Shown one piece after another: positions 1 to 6,074 of a stretch of DNA of 12,790 nt. Made by a program: the position numbers and the translations under genes. This stretch comes from Comamonadaceae bacterium CG_4_10_14_3_um_filter_60_75 (GTDB taxonomy: Bacteria > Pseudomonadota > Gammaproteobacteria > Burkholderiales > Burkholderiaceae_C). Location: positions 1 through 12,790 of the forward strand of contig PFKL01000077.1 of NCBI GenBank assembly GCA_002784245.1, given 5' to 3'. Numbering within the stretch: the first letter of the stretch is position 1; each line of letters opens with the position of its first letter. Under the pieces are notes generated by a model. It was not told the DNA's origin. It saw only the letters and a program-made list of their open reading frames with translations, and made no database searches.

Positions 1-833
1 TGGTGATGGACATGTTTGTCGGCAAGCTGCACGCCAAAGTGATTCGCGTGGATGCGGCCGACCAATTTTTGGGGCAGCTTGCTGGCGTGGCCGAACCGGA
101 GGCCAAACGCAAGATCATTGGCCGCGAATTTGTAGAGGTTTTTAAGGCTCAAGCCCTTGCGTTGACTGCGCAGAATGCTATAAAAAATGGAGAAGTTGGT
201 GGTCGCACCGTCAAAGGCGCGACGTGGCTGGCGCAAGGCACCATTTACCCCGACGTGATCGAGTCCGGTGGTGCCAACAACAAAAAGGCCGTGGTCATCA
301 AGAGCCACCACAACGTGGGCGGCTTGCCCGAGCAACTGGGCCTGAAGCTGCTGGAGCCCTTGCGCGAACTGTTCAAGGACGAGGTGCGTGAACTCGGCGT
401 GGCGCTGGGCTTGCCCTACCACATGGTCTACCGCCATCCGTTTCCCGGTCCGGGGCTGGGCGTGCGGATTCTGGGCGAGGTGAAAAAAGAATACGCTGAC
501 TTGCTGCGCCGAGCCGATGCCATCTTTATGGAAGAACTGAACAATTTTGTGGATGAGGCCAGCGGAAAAACCTGGTACGAACTCACCAGCCAGGCCTTCA
601 CCGTGTTCCTGCCGGTGAAAAGCGTGGGTGTGATGGGCGACGGCCGCACCTACGACTACGTGGTGGCGCTGCGTGCGGTGCAAACCAGTGACTTCATGAC
701 CGCAGACTGGGCAGAATTGCCCTACGCGCTGCTGAAAAAAGTCTCAAGCCGCATCATCAATGAAGTGCGCGGCATCAACCGCGTCACCTATGACGTGTCA
801 AGCAAGCCTCCCGCCACCATCGAGTGGGAGTAG
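1..833 (+). CDS. guaA: GMP synthase (glutamine-hydrolysing), C-terminal part; 5' end outside window
   Basis: GuaA makes GMP from XMP, ATP and glutamine in cytosolic purine synthesis. The frame is open from the left edge, so this is the downstream half: the end of the ATP-pyrophosphatase domain and the dimerisation domain. Recognisable blocks are FVGKLHAKVIRVDA, KRKIIGREFVEVF, WLAQGTIYPDVIES, IKSHHNVGGLPE, the XMP-binding-type YRHPFPGPGLGVRILGE, and the family-typical end SKPPATIEWE. Between REFVEVF and WLAQGT (bases about 150-225) the segment looks roughly 15-20 residues longer than family members I remember. It contains an AT-rich NAIKN stretch, annotated separately. The stop TAG at 831-833 is followed directly by a reverse-strand cyclase-like fragment. 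The identification is firm; the insertion is judged from memory of the family. Confidence 0.97.
   Translation, partial: VMDMFVGKLHAKVIRVDAADQFLGQLAGVAEPEAKRKIIGREFVEVFKAQALALTAQNAIKNGEVGGRTVKGATWLAQGTIYPDVIESGGANNKKAVVIKSHHNVGGLPEQLGLKLLEPLRELFKDEVRELGVALGLPYHMVYRHPFPGPGLGVRILGEVKKEYADLLRRADAIFMEELNNFVDEASGKTWYELTSQAFTVFLPVKSVGVMGDGRTYDYVVALRAVQTSDFMTADWAELPYALLKKVSSRIINEVRGINRVTYDVSSKPPATIEWE
150..225 (+). repeat. AT-rich in-frame segment inside guaA, possible repeat relic
   Basis: In the middle of GC-rich guaA, the run at 174-188 (aatgctataaaaaat) is strongly AT-rich and encodes NAIKN. It lies in the extra loop just before WLAQGTIYPD. A 15-base segment of ygfZ at 9107-9121 matches it at 13 of 15 positions and is read in the same frame. 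I infer a degraded copy of a short dispersed repeat that entered a loop without breaking the frame. The boundaries are estimates, and a merely variable loop is the alternative. Confidence 0.35.
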
Positions 834-950
834 TCAGCCACTTGTGGTTTCCAGTGGTTGTTTGAGCGCGTAGGTTTTTGTTAAACCTTTGTCCTTCAGA
901 TCGACCAGCCCCCGGTCTTCCAGTACATAGTGCTTGTGGTGATCGACGGC
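834..950 (-). pseudogene. C-terminal relic of a class III adenylate/guanylate cyclase
   Basis: On the reverse strand an open stretch ending in TGA (834-836) encodes HHKHYVLEDRGLVDLKDKG followed by LTKTYALKQPLE. This fits the last strands of class III nucleotide cyclases, where a pattern like E-x-R-G-x-v-x-v-K-G-K-G-x-x-x-T-Y-x-L closes the catalytic domain. No catalytic aspartates or other cyclase motifs are visible upstream (950-1180), so only the tail remains and no function is expected. The stop lies immediately beyond the guaA stop, so the genes would have been convergent. It is not a copy of the intact cyclase at 3208-4122, whose corresponding tail reads RSLGPIHIRGRAEPCTVFQV. The call rests on one motif block only. 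Confidence 0.5.
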
Positions 951-996
951 GGCAGGCGAGCCAGCTTTGGGCGTACGGCTTCGTTGCAAATCGCTT

Positions 997-1013
997 GTGC
1001 AGCAGAGCTGCAC
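997..1013. repeat. Perfect 7-bp inverted repeat, 3-nt loop
   Basis: GTGCAGC-AGA-GCTGCAC is a perfect inverted repeat with two further possible G-U pairs at its base. No T-run follows on either strand, so it is not an obvious intrinsic terminator. It sits at the centre of the repeat-like spacer. Confidence 0.45.
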
Positions 1014-1131
1014 GGCACGCTTTGCGCCTTGCATTGCATCCCAAATCCGACGACCAAATGCACAGCTTATTCATGAACAAGCCCTATGTTGCTGAGCAGT
1101 GCTTTGATGCCGCGTCGGTATACGGCCGCCT

Positions 1132-1150
1132 CACGCCATAATTGGGCGTG
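1132..1150. repeat. 6-bp inverted repeat with 7-nt loop upstream of tadA
   Basis: CACGCC-ataattg-GGCGTG lies about 35 bases before the tadA start, and the right arm overlaps a further small hairpin (GTGCG-TT-CGCAC, 1148-1159). It could be a 5'-leader structure or an operator, but nothing in the sequence tells which. No T-run is present. Confidence 0.3.
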
Positions 1151-1183
1151 CGTTCGCACTTCACCACTGAACAGACCTGATTG

Positions 1184-2242
1184 ATGACACCCGCCGATCA
1201 CCCCAGCGCGCACGAGCGCGACACGCGCTGGATGCGTGCCGCGCTAGCGCAGGCACGTGCCGCAGCCGCCAGTGACGAGGTGCCGGTAGGCGCCGTGGTG
1301 ATCTGTGGTGGTCAGATCATCGGGCATGGTGCCAACGCATCGATTGCCCAGCACGATCCGACTGCGCACGCCGAGATCATTGCGCTGCGTGCGGCGGCAC
1401 AGCACCTGGGCAACTACCGACTTCACGGCTGTGAGCTGTACGTTACGCTGGAGCCTTGCCTGATGTGCGCTGGCGCCATGCTCCATGCGCGACTGAAGCG
1501 GGTGGTGTTTGGTGCGCCCGACCACAAGACCGGTTCGGCAGGATCGGTGCTGAACGTCTTTGCGCTCGATGCCGTCAACCACCAGACACAGGTGGCAGGT
1601 GGCGTTCTCGAAGGCGAATGCGCCCTTTTGTTGCAAGATTTTTTTCGTACACAACGTCAACGACAGGCGGCAGACAAAGCGCAAGCGGGCAGGGCACTGC
1701 GCGAGGACGCCCTGCGTACGTCAGACAGCCGCTTTGCCACATTGCCTGACCTGCCTGGCCCTGCGCTGTATGTACACGACTTGCCGGCGTTAAACGGCCT
1801 GCGTCTGCACTATCTTGACAGTGGCCCGTGCGATGGGCACGACGCTACAGTCTGCCTGCACGGCAGCGCCGACTGGAGCTACGCCTGGCGCGGGGCCTTT
1901 ATGCAGGCCAATGCGCATGGCCAGCGTGTGATCTGCCTGGACCTGATCGGCTTTGGCCGCAGCGACAAGCCCAAAAAGATGACGCTGCATTCTTTGTCGT
2001 GGCACGCCCTCTACCTCGCACAACTGTTGGATCGTTTGGATTTGAGGCGTGTGCGTTTGGTTGCGCCAAAAGAGATGCAGGCTTTGGTGCAGCACCTCCT
2101 TGATTTGGCTGGCGCGAGTATCACCGAAGTCCTCTACCAACAACCCGAGGTTTTATCTTCAGAAACGCTCGATGCGCCTTTTCCTGACGACGGGCACCGG
2201 GCGGCGTTGCGTGCTTTTTCTGCTACCGTCGGGTCATCATGA
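1184..2242 (+). CDS. tadA: tRNA adenosine(34) deaminase TadA fused to a degenerate haloalkane dehalogenase-like domain
   Basis: TadA deaminates A34 to inosine in the tRNA-Arg anticodon and is normally essential. Residues 1-160 are a full deaminase domain: zinc ligand H62 and catalytic E64 (TAHAEIIALR), zinc ligands C92 and C95 (PCLMCAGAM), and a GSAGSVLN loop. ATG 1184 is chosen; a TTG lies one codon upstream and neither has a strong ribosome-binding site. After a basic linker (161-183) the chain continues with haloalkane dehalogenase-like blocks: FATLPDLPG, GLRLHYLDSGP, LHGSADWSYAWR (oxyanion-loop region, 225-236) and DLIGFGRSDKPKK (253-265). The nucleophile elbow, VxQDWGG in true enzymes, reads VAPKEMQ with K296 where Asp should be. 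The chain then jumps to DAPFPDDGHRAALRAF, which in the family follows the cap domain, and stops at residue 352 before the catalytic acid and His. TadA is probably active; the second half is almost certainly not a hydrolase. The stop overlaps the next start (ATGA). Confidence 0.93.
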   Translation: MTPADHPSAHERDTRWMRAALAQARAAAASDEVPVGAVVICGGQIIGHGANASIAQHDPTAHAEIIALRAAAQHLGNYRLHGCELYVTLEPCLMCAGAMLHARLKRVVFGAPDHKTGSAGSVLNVFALDAVNHQTQVAGGVLEGECALLLQDFFRTQRQRQAADKAQAGRALREDALRTSDSRFATLPDLPGPALYVHDLPALNGLRLHYLDSGPCDGHDATVCLHGSADWSYAWRGAFMQANAHGQRVICLDLIGFGRSDKPKKMTLHSLSWHALYLAQLLDRLDLRRVRLVAPKEMQALVQHLLDLAGASITEVLYQQPEVLSSETLDAPFPDDGHRAALRAFSATVGSS

Positions 2243-3150
2243 AAAAGCACATCTACATTTATTCACCCTCTGGCGCCGTGCGCGACAAGGCGGCATTTCG
2301 CCGCGGTGTCAAACGCCTGCAAGCGCAAGGGCACGAGGTTGAAATAGACGTCGCGGTACTGGTCAGTCACCAACGTTTTGCCGGCGACGATGCCACCCGC
2401 CTTGCGGCGATAGAGCGCGCTTGCGACAGCGGCGCCGACGTGGCGTTGATTTCCCGTGGCGGCTATGGCCTGACGCGCATCCTGCCAGGCATCAACTACA
2501 AAAAAATTGCGAAGTCGATCGAGCGGGGCATGCTGTTTGTCGGTATCAGCGATTTCACCGCTTTCCAGAACGCGGTGTTGGCCAAAACTGGTGCGCTCAC
2601 CTGGGCCGGGCCCGCCCTGTGTGAAGGCTTTGGCGCCCCGGACGGCCCTGATGAAATCATGCAAGCGTGTTTTGACGATTTGCTGTGCGGCCAGGGGGAG
2701 GGTACTGGCTGGCAACAGTTGCGCGGTACCGACCAGCCGGCACTTCATGTACAAAACGCCACACTATGGGGAGGCAATCTGGCAGTCCTGACCTCGCTGC
2801 TGGGCACGCCTTATTTTCCAGACATTCGTAATGGTGTGCTTTTTCTGGAAGACGTCTGTGAACATCCGTATCGTATCGAGCGCATGTTGACGCAACTGCT
2901 CCACGCGGGCGTGCTCAAGCGTCAGAAAGCGATTGTGATGGGCCAATTCACCGAATATTCTCTGACCCCGCACGACCGTGGCTTTCGCCTGAGCTGTGTG
3001 ATGGCATGGCTTAAACAGCAAGTCAATGTCCCGGTCCTGACGAATTTGCCTTATGGCCATGTGCAAACCAAGGTACTTCTACCTGTCGGTTCACGTGTCG
3101 AGCTTGCCGCGCAAGACCGCGATGTGCTGATGGCTTGGGGACATCTGTGA
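2239..3150 (+). CDS. ldcA: LD-carboxypeptidase, peptidase family S66 (LdcA/MccF-like)
   Basis: Family S66 serine peptidases release the terminal D-Ala from muropeptide tetrapeptides during peptidoglycan recycling; MccF members instead cleave microcin C-like compounds. The triad is visible: Ser104 in VGISDFTAF, Glu204 in LFLEDVCEHPYRIERML and His274 in PYGHVQTK. Other family blocks are IYSPSGAV at the N-terminus, ALISRGGYGLTRIL, WAGPALCEGFG and WGGNLAVLTSLLGT. At 303 residues it has the normal family length. No signal peptide is seen, which fits a cytoplasmic recycling enzyme. Its ATG overlaps the tadA stop by four bases, so translation is probably coupled. The S66 assignment is firm; the LdcA role rather than MccF is inferred from context and length. 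Confidence 0.93.
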   Translation: MKKHIYIYSPSGAVRDKAAFRRGVKRLQAQGHEVEIDVAVLVSHQRFAGDDATRLAAIERACDSGADVALISRGGYGLTRILPGINYKKIAKSIERGMLFVGISDFTAFQNAVLAKTGALTWAGPALCEGFGAPDGPDEIMQACFDDLLCGQGEGTGWQQLRGTDQPALHVQNATLWGGNLAVLTSLLGTPYFPDIRNGVLFLEDVCEHPYRIERMLTQLLHAGVLKRQKAIVMGQFTEYSLTPHDRGFRLSCVMAWLKQQVNVPVLTNLPYGHVQTKVLLPVGSRVELAAQDRDVLMAWGHL

Positions 3151-3207
3151 TTTAAGCCCGTTATTGACCTAAACTCGGCGCTATAACCTCAGGAAAAAAG
3201 TTCGGGA

Positions 3208-4122
3208 ATGAGTGTTCAAACCACGGTTGTATTTGCCGATCTGTTCGGTAGCACAGGTGTCTTCGAGGCCTTGGGCAACGCCAAGGCGACCGAAATTGTC
3301 ACGCGCGCAACTTCGTGGGTGGCACAGCGCTGTACCGAACACGGCGGCCGGGTCGTCAAACTGCTGGGTGATGGTGTGCTGGTTGTCTTCGACGACAGTC
3401 GGCGTGCAATTTTGGGTGTCATCGAGCTGCAGCGTGCCTATCAACAGGTGCTGAGTCAAACCCCCACCAACGCCTACATGCCCTTGCGCATCGGAGTGGC
3501 ACGCGGCGGCGTCGAGTTTGTCGATGACGACTGTTACGGCGATGCGGTGAATATTGCATCGCGCCTGAGCGAGCTCACCGGAGCGCATCAAATCTGGGTT
3601 AACCGTGATGCCATCGAAGACGGCTTTAAATTTCCTGACGAGCGATTCCGCTCACTCGGTCCGATCCACATCCGCGGTCGTGCCGAGCCATGCACGGTGT
3701 TTCAAGTCGAGTGGCAGGAAGACCCGGGGTCTGATGCCATGACGGTGCAGGCCACCCTGGAAACCATGGCCGCCGCGCTGGGACAGGACGCACTCGGAGT
3801 CCAGATAGAACTGCACTGGCTGGATGTTCAAAAAACGTTTCGCGCGTTTGATTTGCCGATCCATATCGGACGGTCACGCCAGGTTGAGTTTGTGATCGAC
3901 GACGTACGTGTCTCGCGCAAGCATGCACGCATCGACTGGCGCAACGGCAGCGTGGTGTTGGTCGACGTCAGTTCGTACGGAAGTTGGATCCGATTCGCCG
4001 GCAGTGGGCCGGATTTGCTGCTGCGCCGCGAAGAGTGCGTTCTTCACGGTCAGGGCGAGATCGCGCTAGGCGCGCCCCTGGGCGACCTCAGTGCGCCAAT
4101 CATTTCTTTTTCAGTGAAGTAG
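3208..4122 (+). CDS. Class III adenylate/guanylate cyclase with C-terminal FHA domain
   Basis: This is a soluble 304-residue signalling protein. Residues 1-168 form a class III cyclase domain with both metal-binding aspartates (D11 in VVFADLFGST, D55 in KLLGDGVLVVF), the base-selecting pair in the adenylate-type state (K51, D108) and the transition-state pair N115 and R119 in GDAVNIASR. I therefore predict cAMP production. After a linker, residues about 200-270 form an FHA phosphothreonine-binding domain: IGRS (220-223), VSRKHARI (235-242) and DVSSYGSW (253-260), in which Tyr replaces the usual Asn of SSNG. No membrane segment or signal peptide is seen. AGGA at 3191-3194 lies 13 bases before the ATG, rather far for a ribosome-binding site. 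It lies 57 bases after ldcA; TTGACC (3164-3169) and TATAAC (3182-3187) are there but spaced only 12 apart, so any promoter is doubtful. The gene is convergent with the ankyrin gene. Confidence 0.92.
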   Translation: MSVQTTVVFADLFGSTGVFEALGNAKATEIVTRATSWVAQRCTEHGGRVVKLLGDGVLVVFDDSRRAILGVIELQRAYQQVLSQTPTNAYMPLRIGVARGGVEFVDDDCYGDAVNIASRLSELTGAHQIWVNRDAIEDGFKFPDERFRSLGPIHIRGRAEPCTVFQVEWQEDPGSDAMTVQATLETMAAALGQDALGVQIELHWLDVQKTFRAFDLPIHIGRSRQVEFVIDDVRVSRKHARIDWRNGSVVLVDVSSYGSWIRFAGSGPDLLLRREECVLHGQGEIALGAPLGDLSAPIISFSVK

Positions 4123-4205
4123 CCTGTGAGGCGTCAAGCGTCAGGATGATACGCACGATCATATTACTTAACATAATGCACATCGTATTTATTACACAAA
4201 TCACT

Positions 4206-4868
4206 TCACCAAGTACCTTTGGGCTGCCGACCACGGATAAATGCAGCTATCAGCGCGGCTGCATCGGCCCGGTTGCCCCGGTTGGCAAAGTCGAACGCTG
4301 TCAGCCCTAGCTCGTTTTTCAGCGTTGGATCGGCACCTGACTCGAGCAACAGTTTGACCGCCGTCGAGGTGCCGTAATGCGCTGCCATCATCAATGGCGT
4401 GGTGCCATTGGGCGACGCAGCGTCAATGTAGGCGTTTTCCTCCAGCAGCAAGCGGACCACATCAACATGGCCATTGGTTGCGGCGTAATGCAGCGGTGTC
4501 CAGCCGGTTTTGTTAACGTCGGCGTCCTTGCCGATCAGCAAGCGGCACAGTTCAAGGTCGCCAGCCAACGCCGCCAACATCAGCGGACTTTCGCCGGCGG
4601 CGTTTCGGCTCTCAACCCGGGTCTTGGGCCAGCGAATCAACAGCTCTGCGGTGTTAACTGACTTGGCTTTCACCGCCAGCAACAAGCCATGGGTGCCACT
4701 CGGGTCAAGCGTATTGGGGTCAAAACCGCGCTCAAGAAGGGCTTTAACCTGCTGCACGTCGTCCTGTGCGACAGCCGCAAAGAAGTCATCATAAGAACCT
4801 GCATGGGAAGCAATATTTACAGAAAAAACAATAAGATAAAAACAATATTTAAAGTAAGTTCTAAGCAT
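4206..4868 (-). CDS. Exported ankyrin-repeat protein
   Basis: The 220-residue protein starts with a signal-peptide-like segment: MLRTYFKYC, a hydrophobic stretch to residue 20, and an ASHAG cleavage-like site near 23-24. It should therefore act in the periplasm or outside the cell. The rest is about five ankyrin repeats, roughly residues 26-58, 59-90, 91-120, 121-153 and 154-187, followed by a capping helix. Diagnostic cores are GESPLMLAALAGDLELCRLLI, GWTPLHYAATNGHVDVVRLLL and GTTPLMMAAHYGTSTAVKLLL. Ankyrin repeats bind proteins and carry no catalysis, so the partner cannot be read from sequence. The start lies 12 bases after the tatD stop with no good Shine-Dalgarno, so it is probably expressed by read-through as the last gene of the mltG-tatD cluster. 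The gene start and the 83-bp downstream gap are clearly AT-rich compared with the neighbours. Confidence 0.88.
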   Translation of the reverse strand: MLRTYFKYCFYLIVFSVNIASHAGSYDDFFAAVAQDDVQQVKALLERGFDPNTLDPSGTHGLLLAVKAKSVNTAELLIRWPKTRVESRNAAGESPLMLAALAGDLELCRLLIGKDADVNKTGWTPLHYAATNGHVDVVRLLLEENAYIDAASPNGTTPLMMAAHYGTSTAVKLLLESGADPTLKNELGLTAFDFANRGNRADAAALIAAFIRGRQPKGTW

Positions 4869-4880
4869 AAAATTTGACGA

Positions 4881-5678
4881 TCATGAGGCCAGAACACCAC
4901 CAAACAGGCGCTCAAAGTTACGGCTGGTAATCTCTGCAATGTCAGCCACGCTGCGCGAATGCAGGCGCGCCAGTTGCTCAGCCACGTAGGGCACGTAGGA
5001 CGGATTGTTGGTCTTGCCGCGGTACGGTACCGGCGCCAGATAGGGGCTGTCGGTCTCGATCAACACCCGGTCCAGCGGCACCTTGGCGGCCACGTCGCGG
5101 ATCGCCTGCGCATTCTTGAACGTCAAAATGCCCGAAAAAGAAATGTAAAACCCGATGTCCAGCGCCGCGCGCGCCACCGGCCAATCTTCGGTAAAACAGT
5201 GAAAAACTCCACCCGCGCAGCCAGCCGAGGCGTCTTCACCTTCGTCGCGCAGAACTTGCAGCGTGTCTGCAGATGCATTGCGGGTGTGGATGACCAGCGG
5301 TTTGCAAAGCTGACGCGCTGCCCGGATATGCACCCGAAAGCGCTCGCGCTGCCACTGCAGATCTGCCACACTGCGACCGTTGAGACGGTAGTAGTCGAGC
5401 CCGGTTTCGCCCACACCAACGACGCGCGACAACTGTCCCAAGGTGACCAGTTCCTCCAGCGAAGGTTCGTGCACGCCCTCGTTGTCCGGGTGAACCCCTA
5501 CCGTGGCCCACAAGTGGGCGTGATCCAGCGCCAATTGGTGAACTTGGGGAAACTCTTCCAGCGTGGTGCTGATGCACAAGGCGCGATCGACTTGGGCGCT
5601 TTGCATTGCCGCCAAAATGGCTGGCAGCTGCGCCACCAATTCCGGAAAGTTGAGATGGCAATGCGAATCGACAAACAT
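4881..5678 (-). CDS. tatD: TatD family metal-dependent hydrolase/DNase
   Basis: TatD proteins are TIM-barrel, two-metal hydrolases of the amidohydrolase superfamily, with 3'-5' exonuclease activity shown for some members. The ligands are in place: H6 and H8 (MFVDSHCHLNFP), E91 (VGVGETGLDYY), H131 (PLVIHTRNA), H160 (GVFHCFTED) and D210 (LIETDSPYLAP). The end motif ITSRNFERLFG is also typical. The length of 265 residues is normal. It lies 33 bases downstream of pilZ in the same direction, the usual order in this conserved cluster. Closely related paralogues such as YcfH or YjjV cannot be told apart from sequence alone; position next to holB and pilZ favours the YcfH type. The DNase role is a family inference. 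Confidence 0.93.
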   Translation of the reverse strand: MFVDSHCHLNFPELVAQLPAILAAMQSAQVDRALCISTTLEEFPQVHQLALDHAHLWATVGVHPDNEGVHEPSLEELVTLGQLSRVVGVGETGLDYYRLNGRSVADLQWQRERFRVHIRAARQLCKPLVIHTRNASADTLQVLRDEGEDASAGCAGGVFHCFTEDWPVARAALDIGFYISFSGILTFKNAQAIRDVAAKVPLDRVLIETDSPYLAPVPYRGKTNNPSYVPYVAEQLARLHSRSVADIAEITSRNFERLFGGVLAS

Positions 5679-5711
5679 GCTGGCGCTGCGTCACTCAATC
5701 AAAGGAACGCA

Positions 5712-6074
5712 TCAAATGGTCTGCGTCGAGCGGTCCGAGGTGACCGTTTTGCCCAAAACTTCTTCAATTTTGAGCTTGAGCGTGCGCGCGCCTTCGTCAT
5801 CCGGAAAATGGATGCCCACGCCTTGCGTGCGCCCACCGGCCGCCTTGCTCGGCGTGACCCAAGCCACTTTGCCGGCAATCGGGTAGCGCTGGGTGTCGTC
5901 GGGCAGCGAGATCAGCACGTACACCGAATCGCCCAACTGGTAATCGCGGTTGGTCGGAATGAAGATGCCACCGTACGAGAATAGCGGGATGTAAGCGGCG
6001 TACAGGGCAGACTTTTCCTTGATCGCCAACTGGATCACGCTCGGGCGCGGGGTGGAATGACTGGGCGAGCTCAT
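5712..6074 (-). CDS. pilZ: Type IV pilus assembly protein PilZ
   Basis: This 120-residue single-domain PilZ protein is needed in relatives for type IV pilus biogenesis, probably through contact with the PilB machinery. The core runs PSVIQLAIKEKSALYAAYIP, LFSYGGIFIPT, YQLGDSVYVLISLPDD, GKVAWVTP and GVGIHFPDDE, the pattern of true PilZ orthologues. The RxxxR motif for c-di-GMP is absent, and the D/NxSxxG motif survives only as LFSYGG, so c-di-GMP binding is not expected. The frame is open further upstream, but ATG 6074 is chosen because it overlaps the holB stop (ATGA) and gives the family N-terminus. It lies between holB and tatD, as in many pseudomonads and betaproteobacteria. It suggests the organism makes type IV pili, though no other pilus gene is here. 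Confidence 0.92.
   Translation of the reverse strand: MSSPSHSTPRPSVIQLAIKEKSALYAAYIPLFSYGGIFIPTNRDYQLGDSVYVLISLPDDTQRYPIAGKVAWVTPSKAAGGRTQGVGIHFPDDEGARTLKLKIEEVLGKTVTSDRSTQTI

Larger units (their letters stand above)
951..1183. other. Non-coding, hairpin-rich spacer upstream of tadA
   Basis: I find no convincing gene here; the short open frames on both strands are compositionally odd and resemble no family I know. The stretch carries a perfect hairpin (997-1013) and a second one (1132-1150). On the reverse strand, GC-rich blocks such as GCAAGGCGCAAAGCGTGCC and GCGATTTGCAACGAAGCC flank the first hairpin in a loosely repeated way, which is the look of a dispersed intergenic repeat. It separates the cyclase relic from tadA, so the missing cyclase portion was probably deleted or replaced here. 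The tadA promoter should lie in this stretch, but I see no clear -35/-10 pair. Confidence 0.4.

Noticed and set aside
784..1141. Small open frames on both strands in the guaA-tadA gap
   Set aside because: Apart from the cyclase-like tail they are cysteine/arginine-rich, have no ribosome-binding sites and look like translated non-coding repeat.
4113..4208. GTGAAGT and ACTTCAC as a long-range inverted pair across the cyclase/ankyrin gap
   Set aside because: Only 7 bases, separated by about 80, and both lie at gene ends; no terminator-like structure with a T-run is visible.
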